Of a stretch of DNA of 64,000 nt, positions 53,330 through 63,250 are shown piece by piece. Origin of the DNA: CAVPHV01 sp963704825 (GTDB taxonomy: Bacteria; Actinomycetota; Acidimicrobiia; Spongiisociales; UBA5794); contig CAVPHV010000010.1 in the NCBI GenBank assembly GCA_963704825.1, positions 10,008 to 74,007 of the forward strand. The letters are read 5' to 3'. The notes beneath the pieces are model-generated. The model saw only the letters and a program-made list of their open reading frames with translations. It had not been told where the DNA came from and searched no databases. The stretch's first letter is position 1, and every line of letters starts with the position of its first letter. The translations under genes were made by a program, and so were the position numbers.

Positions 53330-53668
53330 CCTATGTGACGGTCGTGGCTTCGTATAGGGACCAGAGGTCCCGGAGACGATCCGCCGATTCTGCAGTCGAA
53401 CACTCGCCGCGATAACCGGGGACGATGTCCCCGAGCAACGGCCTGTCGACCGACGACCTCATCAGTACGGATCCGCGGCCGGCACCCGAGCGTGCGAGCG
53501 ACGAACAGGCGCCCGCATCTCGGGGCGCGCTGGGGGCGCGGGAGAACGAGAAGCGATGCAAAACACCCAGACACGACCAACGATGATGAGAGGCCGAAAG
53601 CCCCTGATCTACAAGGGTTTTCGGCGGATACGGCAGCGAGGCGCCCATCCTCGTGACACAGCCGGCAC
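53330..53668. other. Element right-end non-coding region
   Basis: 339 bp between the RTX gene start and attR without a convincing gene. It should contain the promoter of the RTX gene and holds the right arm-type site at 53523-53540. Nothing else is recognisable. Confidence 0.4.
53523..53540 (+). promoter_or_regulatory. Candidate integrase arm-type site, right
   Basis: GGGCGCGCTGGGGGCGCG, 17 of 18 bases identical to the left site at 46842-46859, in the same orientation, 128 bp inside attR. Confidence 0.45.
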
Positions 53669-53714
53669 GGTCTGAAAAACCAGAGGTCGTGGGATCGACT
53701 CCCACCCTGACCAC
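53669..53714 (+). repeat. attR: 46-bp direct repeat of the tRNA-Phe 3' end
   Basis: Identical to 46723-46768. The 5' half of the tRNA is missing, so this is not a functional tRNA. Beyond it the sequence continues GCGGACC rather than CACCG, so the chromosomal side does not encode CCA. Confidence 0.95.
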
Positions 53715-53715
53715 G

Positions 53716-53740
53716 CGGACCGGCCTTTGCGGCCGGTCCG
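53716..53740 (+). terminator. Original tRNA-Phe terminator, displaced by the element
   Basis: CGGACCGGCC / GGCCGGTCCG form a perfect 10-bp stem with loop TTTGC, followed by TTGCAGTTTGC. It begins 2 bp after attR, exactly where a terminator would follow the uninterrupted tRNA-Phe gene. Confidence 0.75.
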
Positions 53741-53973
53741 TTGCAGTTTGCTCCGCGAACTGTGCCGCTCGCAGACCACGTCGGATTCGCGATGAGGGAA
53801 TCCGACCAAACAGTCACACCACAGATGGCGGAAAGTGCGGTTGGAGCATGCCGGCAGCACGCAGGGTGGTTGCCCCGACCGACTTCACGGCGCGCAGCGC
53901 CGCGGAGACGCTAGCCCCACGGTCAATCGATTCGAGCAGGCGCCCACTTCGCTTTCTCATCAGTTGACCCCGG

Positions 53974-54640
53974 ATGGCCGCCCACGAGAACCCTCACCGG
54001 TTGCTGGGGCGGTTGACCGGCGTCCTCACAACACTGCCGGTTCCGATGCGTCACTTTCCGGTCTGCCCACCTCCCTCGGGTATGCGTCGATCAGTGGCGT
54101 CCCGGTTCAGTACGGTCTGTATGCAGCTGCGGCAGGCCTCACCGGATTCGCCCTCTTCACGACTTCGAGACAGGTCACCGCGTGACCGGGTTCCTCGACG
54201 TCGGCGGTATTGGGTGCTGGCGTCCTGGCCGTCGCCGCGTCCGGCTCCGACGAGGCGGTCGTGCTCGCAGCCTCCATCGTGTTCGTGGCCGGCGGGCTGT
54301 TCGTCATCATGTACCTACTCAAGTTGGGCTGGATCTCCGACTTTCTTTCGGCCGCAGTCCTCACCGGCTTCACCTTCGGGGTTGCGTTCAACGTGGCCGC
54401 CGGTCAGCTCTTCAAGATCACGGGAACTGGAAAGGCAGGGGACAACACGTGGCAGAAGCTGTGGTCATGGATCGAAAGCCTCCCCGATGCCAATACCACA
54501 ACGCTCGTTGTGGGCGTCGCCGCGTTGACGATCACGTTCGGGCTCAAGTTGGCGGCGCCGAAGGTGCCGGCGGCGTTGGTAGCGGTCATCTTTGGCATTA
54601 CGGCGACAAAGATCTTCGATTTCGCAGTGGCGACAGGAAC
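53974..54640 (+). pseudogene. SulP-family anion permease remnant
   Basis: Segments match the N-terminal half of SulP transporters. LTGVLTTLPV in one frame shifts near 54040 to SGLPTSLGYASISGVPVQYGLYAAAAGLTGFALFTTSRQVTA, then a TGA at 54183-54185 stands where Gly is expected (before PGSSTSAVLGAGV). The same frame continues through three hydrophobic segments (FVAGGLFVIMYLLKLGWISDFLSAAVLTGF...) and ends near IFDF, where the opposing gene begins. The C-terminal half and STAS domain are absent. No start codon with a ribosome site is seen. Confidence 0.8.
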
Positions 54641-54646
54641 CGCACC

Positions 54647-55273
54647 TCACTCGTCGAGTTCGCTCGCCTCCTCCCAGTTTTCTCGAGCCTCATTGGCTGC
54701 CGCGATGGCAACCAGAAGAGCTGCGGAAGGGTCGGCCCACCACCAACCGGCGTACGCATTCAGGGCGAGCCCAACCAGAGTTGCCGTTGACAGCACCCCG
54801 TCGAGGAACGTCATCGTCGCCTCCGAAGCCAGCGGCGCTGAACCCAAAGCGGCTGCGGTCTGTCGTTTCTTGAATGCCAGACCGAACATGACCAGGGCAG
54901 TGACCGCCAGGTAGGCAATCCCCCACGGGGACTCGCCGGCAATCCGCCCGGTGGCTAAGTCGCGAACGGCGCTGACCGCCAACACGACGGCAAGAGCCCC
55001 AAAAGCGCCGGCCGTCAACCGCAGCGCGATCCGGGTCCGGCCCGAGTGGTCGACCTCATGGCCGGGAAGCAGGTGCCATACAACGACTGCTGAGGCAAAG
55101 ACCTCGACGACCGACACCGTGCCGAACCCGATGAGCGCCAGCGAGCCGGCCACCAAGCCAAGCGACACCGTGAGGACGGCCTCACCGACGTTCCAGGCAA
55201 TGGTGGCGTACTCGAGGCGCAGTGCTCGCTGCTGAAGCGCCGCCCGCGGTGAACTTGCGAACTTCTCGGCCAT
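54647..55273 (-). CDS. CDF-like cation-efflux transmembrane protein
   Basis: This 208-residue membrane protein resembles only the transmembrane domain of cation diffusion facilitators (EYATIAWNVGEAVLTVSLGLVAGSLALIGFGTVSVVEVFASAVVVWHLLPGH; later EATMTFLDGVLSTATLVGLAL). The usual HxxxD metal-site pattern is not obvious and the cytoplasmic C-terminal domain is absent, so transport of Zn/Fe is doubtful. ATG 55273 is chosen; the long upstream extension overlaps the reductase gene. Confidence 0.7.
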   Translation of the reverse strand: MAEKFASSPRAALQQRALRLEYATIAWNVGEAVLTVSLGLVAGSLALIGFGTVSVVEVFASAVVVWHLLPGHEVDHSGRTRIALRLTAGAFGALAVVLAVSAVRDLATGRIAGESPWGIAYLAVTALVMFGLAFKKRQTAAALGSAPLASEATMTFLDGVLSTATLVGLALNAYAGWWWADPSAALLVAIAAANEARENWEEASELDE

Positions 55274-55372
55274 ATGTGACCGGAATCTACGCAAATAGAG
55301 AGGATCCGCACGAAAGCGACGGCCGTAGTCTGTGGAGGAATAACTGCCCGACCAGCGGAGGACCCACCGCAC

Positions 55373-56434
<1,062 letters not shown>

Positions 56435-56666
56435 CGGCCCCTGGCCGGACGACGCCGCTGGAGGAATAGCGGCGAGGGCCAAATCGAAGGGCGACCCTCC
56501 GGGAAAGGCTCCGCAGCAGAGCGCGAGCCCGTAGGGCCGGTGCGGTCAGCCCCGAGGCATCATCCGCGCACCCGGCCAGATCGTGCCGAGCGAGTCCAAG
56601 AACACACCAGCCATTCGAATGACTAGAGAGCCCTCCCCTGAGCTGAGCGGCGGCGAGTCAGAGTCG

Positions 56667-58127
56667 TCACGGTGTCGCCTCGACATGGTCCTCGGATTGA
56701 TCAGCAGCGGGAGGCTCATGCTCGACAGTGGAAGCCCTCCGCGTTGCTGCGGAGATACCCCACAGGTACAGAGCCAGCACACCCGCGACGAGGAGCAGCG
56801 GCAGCACCTCGATACCGGTGATGAACAGGATGATCACCGCGACGGCGATTCCTGCGATCCGGAGCGCGTCGTGGCGCGAGGCGATCCACTGGTCGAGGTC
56901 GCTGCCGCCGGGTGCGGCGTCGCTCCTGCTACTCAACCGGTTCGAAAGACCGGTGATCCATGCCGGTCTCCCAAGGAGGTAGGCGGCGAGGGCTACGACC
57001 GCCGCCGCAACTACGACGATGATCGCCACGGCTCGCAGGCTCGCGACCACCTCGCCAAGAAGGGACTCTCCCGCTGCTCGACCGTTGGGGCTCGAGATCT
57101 GCTCGACGATCGCCGACTCGAGGCGCCGTATCGCAGCAACACCAATCACAAGACCGGCAGCGATCCCGAGCGCCAATTGGATGACGGTCCTCCGACGCCG
57201 CGGTGAGACCGCCACGGTGACGAGCACGAGAACGAGGCTGAGCAGAACGAGCGCCCACACGAACTGATCTACCCGACGCGCCGCGCCCTGAGCATCCGCC
57301 AGCTTCTGCTCGCTCAGCAGGGTCACCTGGCCGAAATCCTCGGGCAGCTGGGCGTTGACGGCTTCGGCGAGTTGCTGCCTGCCTTGGTCGACGCTATTCG
57401 AGATCACCTCGGGAAGCGTCACATCCGGAAGGAAGTCCCTGATCTCAGCCGCAACGCGTCGCAGAGCCTCGGTGATGGCGGGCACCAGGTTGAGGCGCAC
57501 CTCACCGTTTTCGATGTAGACGTTGGGAAGCTCGGCGAGGTCGTTGCGCAGCAGCGCGACGCCGGCGGCGTGGGCCTGCTCCACGAGATCCGTGAACCGC
57601 GCCTTGAACTCATCCGACGTGATGAACGCGTCGACGATCTCGGTGATGCGAGTCTCGAGCGCGCCGGCGATCGGCGCTGCCAGGACGGCGAGCGAAGGTC
57701 GATCAACACGATCAAGCACTGCCCGGCCCCGGTCGCCGACCTCGAGCGCTTCAAGCAGCGTCTCCGAAAGATACACGTCGACACCGGCAAGGGTGGCGGC
57801 GATCCGGGCTTCCAGATCGAGCGCCACAATGATCTCATCCGACACTCGCTCGCTCAACGCCGCATACAGGGCCGGATCATCGAGGGCCGGCTGCACGGTC
57901 TCCATGAACCGGTCGGTGTCGAAAACCGTCTCGTGCACCCAGACCGCTACGGTGGTCGTGACGACCGAAAGGGCGGTGAGGACCACGAGCACCACCGTCA
58001 ACCAGCGTCGCCAGAACGTCCGCGTGGCCAAGCGGGTGCGGAGGGCTTCGTTCTCGCTGCGAAGCTGCGCCAGCTCAGCCCCGGAGTCGGGTGAACCCTG
58101 ATCGTTAGTCTCGCGTGGCGTGGCCAT
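56667..58127 (-). CDS. Large integral membrane protein, actinobacterial-type, function unknown
   Basis: This 486-residue protein has a short N-terminal coiled coil (ELAQLRSENEALRTRL), one membrane segment (WLTVVLVVLTALSVVTTTVAVWV), an extracytoplasmic helical domain of about 230 residues, then four hydrophobic segments near the C-terminus. The beginning of the outer domain, ETVFDTDRFMETVQPALDDPALYAALSERV, is a pattern I associate with conserved actinobacterial membrane proteins without assigned role. No catalytic motif is seen. Confidence 0.75.
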   Translation of the reverse strand: MATPRETNDQGSPDSGAELAQLRSENEALRTRLATRTFWRRWLTVVLVVLTALSVVTTTVAVWVHETVFDTDRFMETVQPALDDPALYAALSERVSDEIIVALDLEARIAATLAGVDVYLSETLLEALEVGDRGRAVLDRVDRPSLAVLAAPIAGALETRITEIVDAFITSDEFKARFTDLVEQAHAAGVALLRNDLAELPNVYIENGEVRLNLVPAITEALRRVAAEIRDFLPDVTLPEVISNSVDQGRQQLAEAVNAQLPEDFGQVTLLSEQKLADAQGAARRVDQFVWALVLLSLVLVLVTVAVSPRRRRTVIQLALGIAAGLVIGVAAIRRLESAIVEQISSPNGRAAGESLLGEVVASLRAVAIIVVVAAAVVALAAYLLGRPAWITGLSNRLSSRSDAAPGGSDLDQWIASRHDALRIAGIAVAVIILFITGIEVLPLLLVAGVLALYLWGISAATRRASTVEHEPPAADQSEDHVEATP

Positions 58128-58281
58128 GCGGCGTGCTCCTTTGGACAGAAGTTCGGCTGCGGTGTCCCGCGGATCCTACGCCAAGCGTCGCTCGGCCGCG
58201 TCATCCGCAGGAGTGATTCCTGTCCACCCGCCGGATGCAGGATTTCATTGGTGCGCCAGCCCGCGTGGCTGTGAGCCTTGG

Positions 58282-59523
58282 CTAGAAGCCCTCATGGAGA
58301 CGCCGGGCGTGTCCCTCCGGGTCTTGGTAGTACTCCTCCGGCGTGATGCCGAGGGCCACGGCCTTGAGAGGTGGTTGCACCTTGGGGTTGGTGGCGGCGA
58401 AGCGGAGGATGGTATCGGCATGGGGCTTCAGCGAACCGTCAGGTCTGACGAGGCCGAAGTGGCGTTCGTGCTTGGCGCCGCCCGGGTCGCACGGCGGCCG
58501 GTCCCAGAGGTCTTCGGCGTAGTCGGCGAAACACCACAGGAACGCCCCGGTCGACCCCACGTCGACGAGGCGAGGCAGGACACCCGCCACGTACTCGGCA
58601 AAGGCCTCTTCGCCGGCCATCAACTGGCTCCGCGGCTTGCCGTAAGGCGTCCATTCCCACATGACGGAATCGTCGGTGTCCGGTGACGTGCAGCCGCCCC
58701 ACTCCTCCGCCAGGCACGGCTTGTCACACAGGGCCGTCACCAACGCACACAGGTAGGGCACGAAGTCGGGGTCGAGCGGGTCCCGAGCCCAATCGACGTA
58801 CATCGGGTAGCCGTGCATCACCGCGGCGTCCGTCTCCGTGAAGACCTGATCGACCCGCAAGCCGTTGTTCGCGAACAAGCTCGCAGCGTGGAGGCCACAG
58901 GAGACCGAATGGTGAGGGTCGATCGACTTGATCACTGCGGTCATGTCCCGCACCCAGGCTCGGCCGGCCGCCGCGGTATGAGGCTCGGCAAACAGGTCGG
59001 GTTCGTTGCCGAGGCTCCACATCCAGATCGCCCCATGATCCCGATAGGCGCCGACCACCGTCTCGAGGAGAAGACGCTCCGCACCCAGCGCAACGGGATC
59101 GTGGAACATGTTCCGGTAGGACGCCGCCACCACCCGGCCGCCGCTCACGACCTGCAACCGGTTGCGAGCCGGATAATGCGTCGTGTCGGCGTCGAGCAGC
59201 CAGCCCGGAGACCAGTTTGGACCGCTCATGTGGCCGGTGAAGAAGGTCACGTCCAGGCCGAGACCCCGAGAAGCGGCGAGGTCGCACACCACCCCGAAGT
59301 CGCGCAGGCGTTGTGGCGAGACCACATCGGGTGCCGGCTGCCAATCGTCCCAGAGCAGGAAGATTCGTACGGTGTCCATGCCGACATCGGAGATCACGTC
59401 GAACTCGTCGGCCACCTCGGCGGCGTCGAAGTCCGACCACCAATACATCGCCTTGCGGCGCGGCCAGTAGTTGACGCCGAGCCGAAAGCGAGTGGAGTCC
59501 GCTGAATCAGCCATGCCTAGCAT
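58282..59523 (-). CDS. Clan-A glycoside hydrolase (GH5-type)
   Basis: A 413-residue (beta/alpha)8 hydrolase without signal peptide. The acid/base Glu is in IWMWSLGNEPDLF and the nucleophile Glu in KPCLAEEWGG, with VNYWPRR and MDTVRIFLLWDDW as typical strand ends. A retaining beta-glucosidase, mannosidase or exo-type activity on cytoplasmic oligosaccharides fits. It is divergent from cellobiose phosphorylase with only 71 bp between starts, so both probably share control. Start is ATG 59523 or ATG 59514. Confidence 0.75.
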   Translation of the reverse strand: MLGMADSADSTRFRLGVNYWPRRKAMYWWSDFDAAEVADEFDVISDVGMDTVRIFLLWDDWQPAPDVVSPQRLRDFGVVCDLAASRGLGLDVTFFTGHMSGPNWSPGWLLDADTTHYPARNRLQVVSGGRVVAASYRNMFHDPVALGAERLLLETVVGAYRDHGAIWMWSLGNEPDLFAEPHTAAAGRAWVRDMTAVIKSIDPHHSVSCGLHAASLFANNGLRVDQVFTETDAAVMHGYPMYVDWARDPLDPDFVPYLCALVTALCDKPCLAEEWGGCTSPDTDDSVMWEWTPYGKPRSQLMAGEEAFAEYVAGVLPRLVDVGSTGAFLWCFADYAEDLWDRPPCDPGGAKHERHFGLVRPDGSLKPHADTILRFAATNPKVQPPLKAVALGITPEEYYQDPEGHARRLHEGF

Positions 59524-59594
59524 GATCGCACCCCACCACGGCTTTGGCGGCCGGTGCCGATCGCGCTCGAGATGCCGCCGGAAAGGGACCCAGC

Positions 59595-62018
59595 GTGCGC
59601 TTCGGACACTTCGACGACTCGGTTCGCGAGTATGTGATCACCACCCCACGCACCCCCTATCCGTGGATCAACTACCTCGGCACCGAGGAGTTCTTCGGCC
59701 TCGTCTCACACCTCGGCGGCGGCTACAGCTTCTATCGCGACGCAAGGATGCGGCGGCTCACCCGCTACCGCTACAACAACGTGCCGACCGACGCCGGCGG
59801 CCGCTACTTCTACGTCAACGACGGAGGCGACATCTGGACCCCAACCTGGGCACCGGTTCAGGCCGACCTCGACCACTTCGAGACCAGGCACGGGTTCTCC
59901 TACACCGTGATCACAGGCGAACGCAGGGGTGTCCGGATCGAGACGACCTATGTCGTGCCGCTCGGCACCACCGCGGAGATCCATCGAGTGCGGGTCACCA
60001 ACACCGGAGCCGCCGACAAGTCGGTGAAGCTGTTCTCCCTCGTTGAGTTCAACCTCTGGAATGCATTCGACGACCAGACCAACTACCAGCGCAACCTGTC
60101 GCTGGCCGAGGTCGAAATCGACGGCTCCACCATCTACCACACGACCGAATACCGCGAACGGCGCAACCACTACGCCATCCATTCGGTCAACGCCCCGATC
60201 GCGGGATTCGACACCGACCGTGAGGCCTTCTTCGGCCTGTACGGGAAGTGGGACGCCCCCGCCGCGGTCGTTGCCGGACAGAGTGGCAACTCAGTTGCCA
60301 GCGGCTGGGCACCCATCGGGTCGCATCATGTCGATCTCGATCTCGTTCCCGGCGAAACTCGGGATCTGGTCTTTGTGCTCGGCTATGTGGAGAACGGGCC
60401 GGACGACAAGTGGGAGTCGCCGGGCGTCGTCAACAAGGCGCCTGCCCGGGCGTTGCTCGAACGGTTCTCAACCAGCGAACAGGTCGACGACGCCATGGCC
60501 GAGCTGCGCCGGTATTGGGACGGCTTGCTGGCGACCTACACCGCCTCAACCGGCAACGAGCGGGTCGACCGCATGGTGAACTTCTGGAATCCCTACCAGT
60601 GCATGGTCACCTTCAACATGTCGCGCAGTGCCTCTTACTTCGAGTCCGGGATCGGCCGCGGCATGGGGTTCCGTGACTCCAACCAGGACCTGCTCGGTTT
60701 TGTCCACCTCGTCCCCGACCGGGCGCGGGAGCGGATCCTCGATACCGCAGCCACCCAGTTTCCCGACGGCAGCGCCTACCACCAGTACCAACCGCTGACC
60801 AAACGCGGCAACGCCGACATCGGTACCGGGTTCAACGACGACCCACTGTGGCTGATCGAAGGGGTTGCCGCCTACATCAAGGAAACCGGCGATTTCACGA
60901 TCCTCGACGAGCAGGTGCCCTTCGACAACAACCCGGAGGACGCCGGCACCCTGTTCGAGCATCTACGGCGATCATTCCACCACGTGCTCCACAACCGCGG
61001 TCCGCACGGTCTGCCGCTGATTGGGAGGGCAGACTGGAACGACTGCCTCAACCTGAACTGCTTCTCCGAGACACCGGGCGAGTCCTTCCAGACCACCGAG
61101 AATCGGGCCGGGGGTACCGCCGAGTCGGTGTTCATCGCAGGACTGTTCGTGCATTGCGCGCCGGACTACGCCGATCTGGCGGATGCGGTGGGCCAGCCCG
61201 CCGAAGCCGAACGTGCCCGTGCCGCGGCAAAGGCGATGACCACCGTCGTCCTCGACCACGGGTGGGACGGCGATTGGTTCTTGAGGGCCTACGACTTCTT
61301 CGGTAACAAAGTTGGCTCGCACGAATGTGACGAGGGCAAGATCTACATCGAACCGCAGGGCTTCTGTGTCATGGCCGGCATCGGCGTCGACACCGGCGAA
61401 GCAGCGCGCGCCCTCGATTCGGTCAGGGACATCCTGGACACCGACCACGGGATCGTGGTCCTGCAACCGGCGTACACGAGGTACTACCTCGAACTCGGCG
61501 AGATCAGCACCTACCCGCCCGGCTACAAGGAAAACGCCGGCATCTTCTGCCACAACAACCCGTGGGTGGCGATTGCCGAGACCGAGCTTGGCCGCGGCGA
61601 CCGGGCCTTCGAGATCTGGAAACGAATCGCACCGGCGTTTCGAGAGGAGATCTCGGAGGTCCACCGCACGGAACCCTACGTTTACTCGCAGATGATCGCA
61701 GGCAGAGACGCTCCCCGTCACGGCGAGGCGAAGAACTCGTGGCTCACCGGCACTGCGGCGTGGAATTACGTGGCGATCTCCCAGCACATCCTCGGGATCA
61801 AACCCGAATTCGACGGCCTCCGAATCGAACCATGCTTGCCAGATGAAATGGGCAGGGTGGAGATCAGCCGGACTTGTCGCGCCGCCGAATACCGGATCTC
61901 AATCGCCAATCAAGGCGGCGGGGCGGCTCGGCTAACGGTCGATGGGCAGCCGATCGAGAGCACCCTGGTCCCGTATGCGCCGGCCGGCTCCGTCGTCGAA
62001 GTGCGTGTCGAGTTCTAA
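59595..62018 (+). CDS. Cellobiose phosphorylase (GH94)
   Basis: The 807-residue cytoplasmic enzyme cleaves cellobiose with phosphate to glucose and alpha-glucose-1-phosphate. Family motifs include MRFGHFDD-like start, YRDARMRRLTRYRYNNVPTD, GIGRGMGFRDSNQDLLGF, GRADWNDCLNLNC (ADWND holds the general-acid Asp) and PPGYKENAGIFCHNNPW. Absence of the long N-terminal extension excludes cyclic-glucan synthases. GTG 59595 follows GGAAAGGGA with 7-nt spacing. Its TAA overlaps the stop of the opposing epimerase gene. Confidence 0.93.
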   Translation: MRFGHFDDSVREYVITTPRTPYPWINYLGTEEFFGLVSHLGGGYSFYRDARMRRLTRYRYNNVPTDAGGRYFYVNDGGDIWTPTWAPVQADLDHFETRHGFSYTVITGERRGVRIETTYVVPLGTTAEIHRVRVTNTGAADKSVKLFSLVEFNLWNAFDDQTNYQRNLSLAEVEIDGSTIYHTTEYRERRNHYAIHSVNAPIAGFDTDREAFFGLYGKWDAPAAVVAGQSGNSVASGWAPIGSHHVDLDLVPGETRDLVFVLGYVENGPDDKWESPGVVNKAPARALLERFSTSEQVDDAMAELRRYWDGLLATYTASTGNERVDRMVNFWNPYQCMVTFNMSRSASYFESGIGRGMGFRDSNQDLLGFVHLVPDRARERILDTAATQFPDGSAYHQYQPLTKRGNADIGTGFNDDPLWLIEGVAAYIKETGDFTILDEQVPFDNNPEDAGTLFEHLRRSFHHVLHNRGPHGLPLIGRADWNDCLNLNCFSETPGESFQTTENRAGGTAESVFIAGLFVHCAPDYADLADAVGQPAEAERARAAAKAMTTVVLDHGWDGDWFLRAYDFFGNKVGSHECDEGKIYIEPQGFCVMAGIGVDTGEAARALDSVRDILDTDHGIVVLQPAYTRYYLELGEISTYPPGYKENAGIFCHNNPWVAIAETELGRGDRAFEIWKRIAPAFREEISEVHRTEPYVYSQMIAGRDAPRHGEAKNSWLTGTAAWNYVAISQHILGIKPEFDGLRIEPCLPDEMGRVEISRTCRAAEYRISIANQGGGAARLTVDGQPIESTLVPYAPAGSVVEVRVEF

Positions 62019-63046
62019 GGCGCGTCGACCCCGAATCGGTAGAGCGTGGTGCTACGCAGGGTCTGGCCGGGACGCAGGATCGTCGACGGGAACTCCGGGT
62101 GATTCACCGAGTCGGGGTAGTGCTGGGTCTCGAGGCACAGTCCCCCGTGGGTTGGGTAGGTGATCCCGCCGGTACCGGTGAGGGTGCCATCGAGCCAGTT
62201 GCCTGTGTAGAGCTGCATCGCCGGTTCTGTCGTCCACACCTCGAGCACCCGGCCCGAGGTTGGTTCGCTCACCCGAGCGGCGAAGGCCAGCTCGCCACCC
62301 CCGCTGCGGAGCACGAAGTTGTGGTCGTATCCGTTGGCATGGTCGAGGTACCGGTCGATGCGGTCCCCGATACGGGTCGGCGTGGTGAAGTCGATCCCGG
62401 TACCCGCCACCGGCGCGATCTCGCCGGTCGGAATCATCATCTCATCCGTCGGCGTTTCGTAGTCGGCGGCGATTTCAACTACGTGGTCGACGATGGTGCC
62501 CGACCCGGCCAGGTTGAAGTAGCTGTGGTTTGTCAGATTGACCGGTGTGGGAGCGTCGGTGGTCGCCTGGTAGTCGATTCGCAGCCCATCGTCCTCGAGG
62601 GTGTAGCGAACCGAGGTGTCGAGGTTGCCGGGGTAGCCCTCATCCCCGTTCGGGCTGAGCAACCGAAAGGTCACCGCCCGTTCCCCGTGCGGGATCATGT
62701 CCCAACGATGGCAATGAAAACCCCTCGCCCCGCCGTGGAGGTGATTGGCGCCCTCGTTGGCGGTGACCCGATGCACGACCCCGTCGAGCTCGAAACGGGC
62801 GCCGCCGATCCGGTTCCCGACTCGGCCGACCGTCGACCCGAAGTAGGGGTGCTCAACCAAGTAGCCGTCCACCTGGTCAAACCCGAGGACGATGTTGCCG
62901 ATCTCGCCGTTGCGGTCGGGAACCCACAGCTCGGTCAGGATCGCACCGAGGTTGGTGACCTTGCCGACCACGCCACGGCTATTGGTGAGAGTGGCCCGCT
63001 CCAACGTTTCGCCGGCTGGGTTCCTGCCCCACTGGTCAATGCTCAT
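62015..63046 (-). CDS. galM: Aldose 1-epimerase (mutarotase)
   Basis: This 343-residue beta-sandwich enzyme interconverts anomers of free hexoses. The catalytic residues are the His of NHSYFNLAG and the Glu of GGLCLETQHYPDS; NEGANHLHGG holds the other His. It is convergent with the phosphorylase, the two stop codons overlapping by 4 bp. A mutarotase beside a phosphorylase that releases glucose makes functional sense. Confidence 0.92.
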   Translation of the reverse strand: MSIDQWGRNPAGETLERATLTNSRGVVGKVTNLGAILTELWVPDRNGEIGNIVLGFDQVDGYLVEHPYFGSTVGRVGNRIGGARFELDGVVHRVTANEGANHLHGGARGFHCHRWDMIPHGERAVTFRLLSPNGDEGYPGNLDTSVRYTLEDDGLRIDYQATTDAPTPVNLTNHSYFNLAGSGTIVDHVVEIAADYETPTDEMMIPTGEIAPVAGTGIDFTTPTRIGDRIDRYLDHANGYDHNFVLRSGGGELAFAARVSEPTSGRVLEVWTTEPAMQLYTGNWLDGTLTGTGGITYPTHGGLCLETQHYPDSVNHPEFPSTILRPGQTLRSTTLYRFGVDAP

Positions 63047-63250
63047 CCGACTATCTTGCCACTCTGGTCTTCGGAATCATCAGCGAAAGATTCCTCAATG
63101 CCTCCCTGGTGCGTTCCGATGGACCATCCGTACGGGGCGATCAGCAACAAATGACACAAGCCGGTTTCCCGAGGGGTGCGTCCTTGGGATTGCCGGCGCC
63201 GCTGCTCCCGACTCCAAGTCGAAGCACAAGAGAACTGAGAAGGGGTACTC

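Larger units (their letters stand above)
46723..53714. mobile_element. 6.99-kb integrative element at tRNA-Phe, apparently immobilised
   Basis: Bounded by 46-bp att repeats. Content from left: integrase (intact, minus), excisionase (nonsense plus frameshift), MobF relaxase/helicase (at least five frameshifts) and a secreted RTX/beta-propeller protein (intact, minus). There are no replication, conjugation-pore or phage structural genes, so it was at most a mobilizable element. The integrase may still act, but directed excision and transfer look lost. Candidate arm-type sites lie inside each end. Confidence 0.9.

Noticed and set aside
53814..53960. A 48-codon minus-strand frame reading SGRLLESIDRGASVSAALRAV, vaguely like a helix-turn-helix of a transposase or phage protein.
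   Set aside because: Too short and without second-helix conservation or a ribosome site; cannot be supported.
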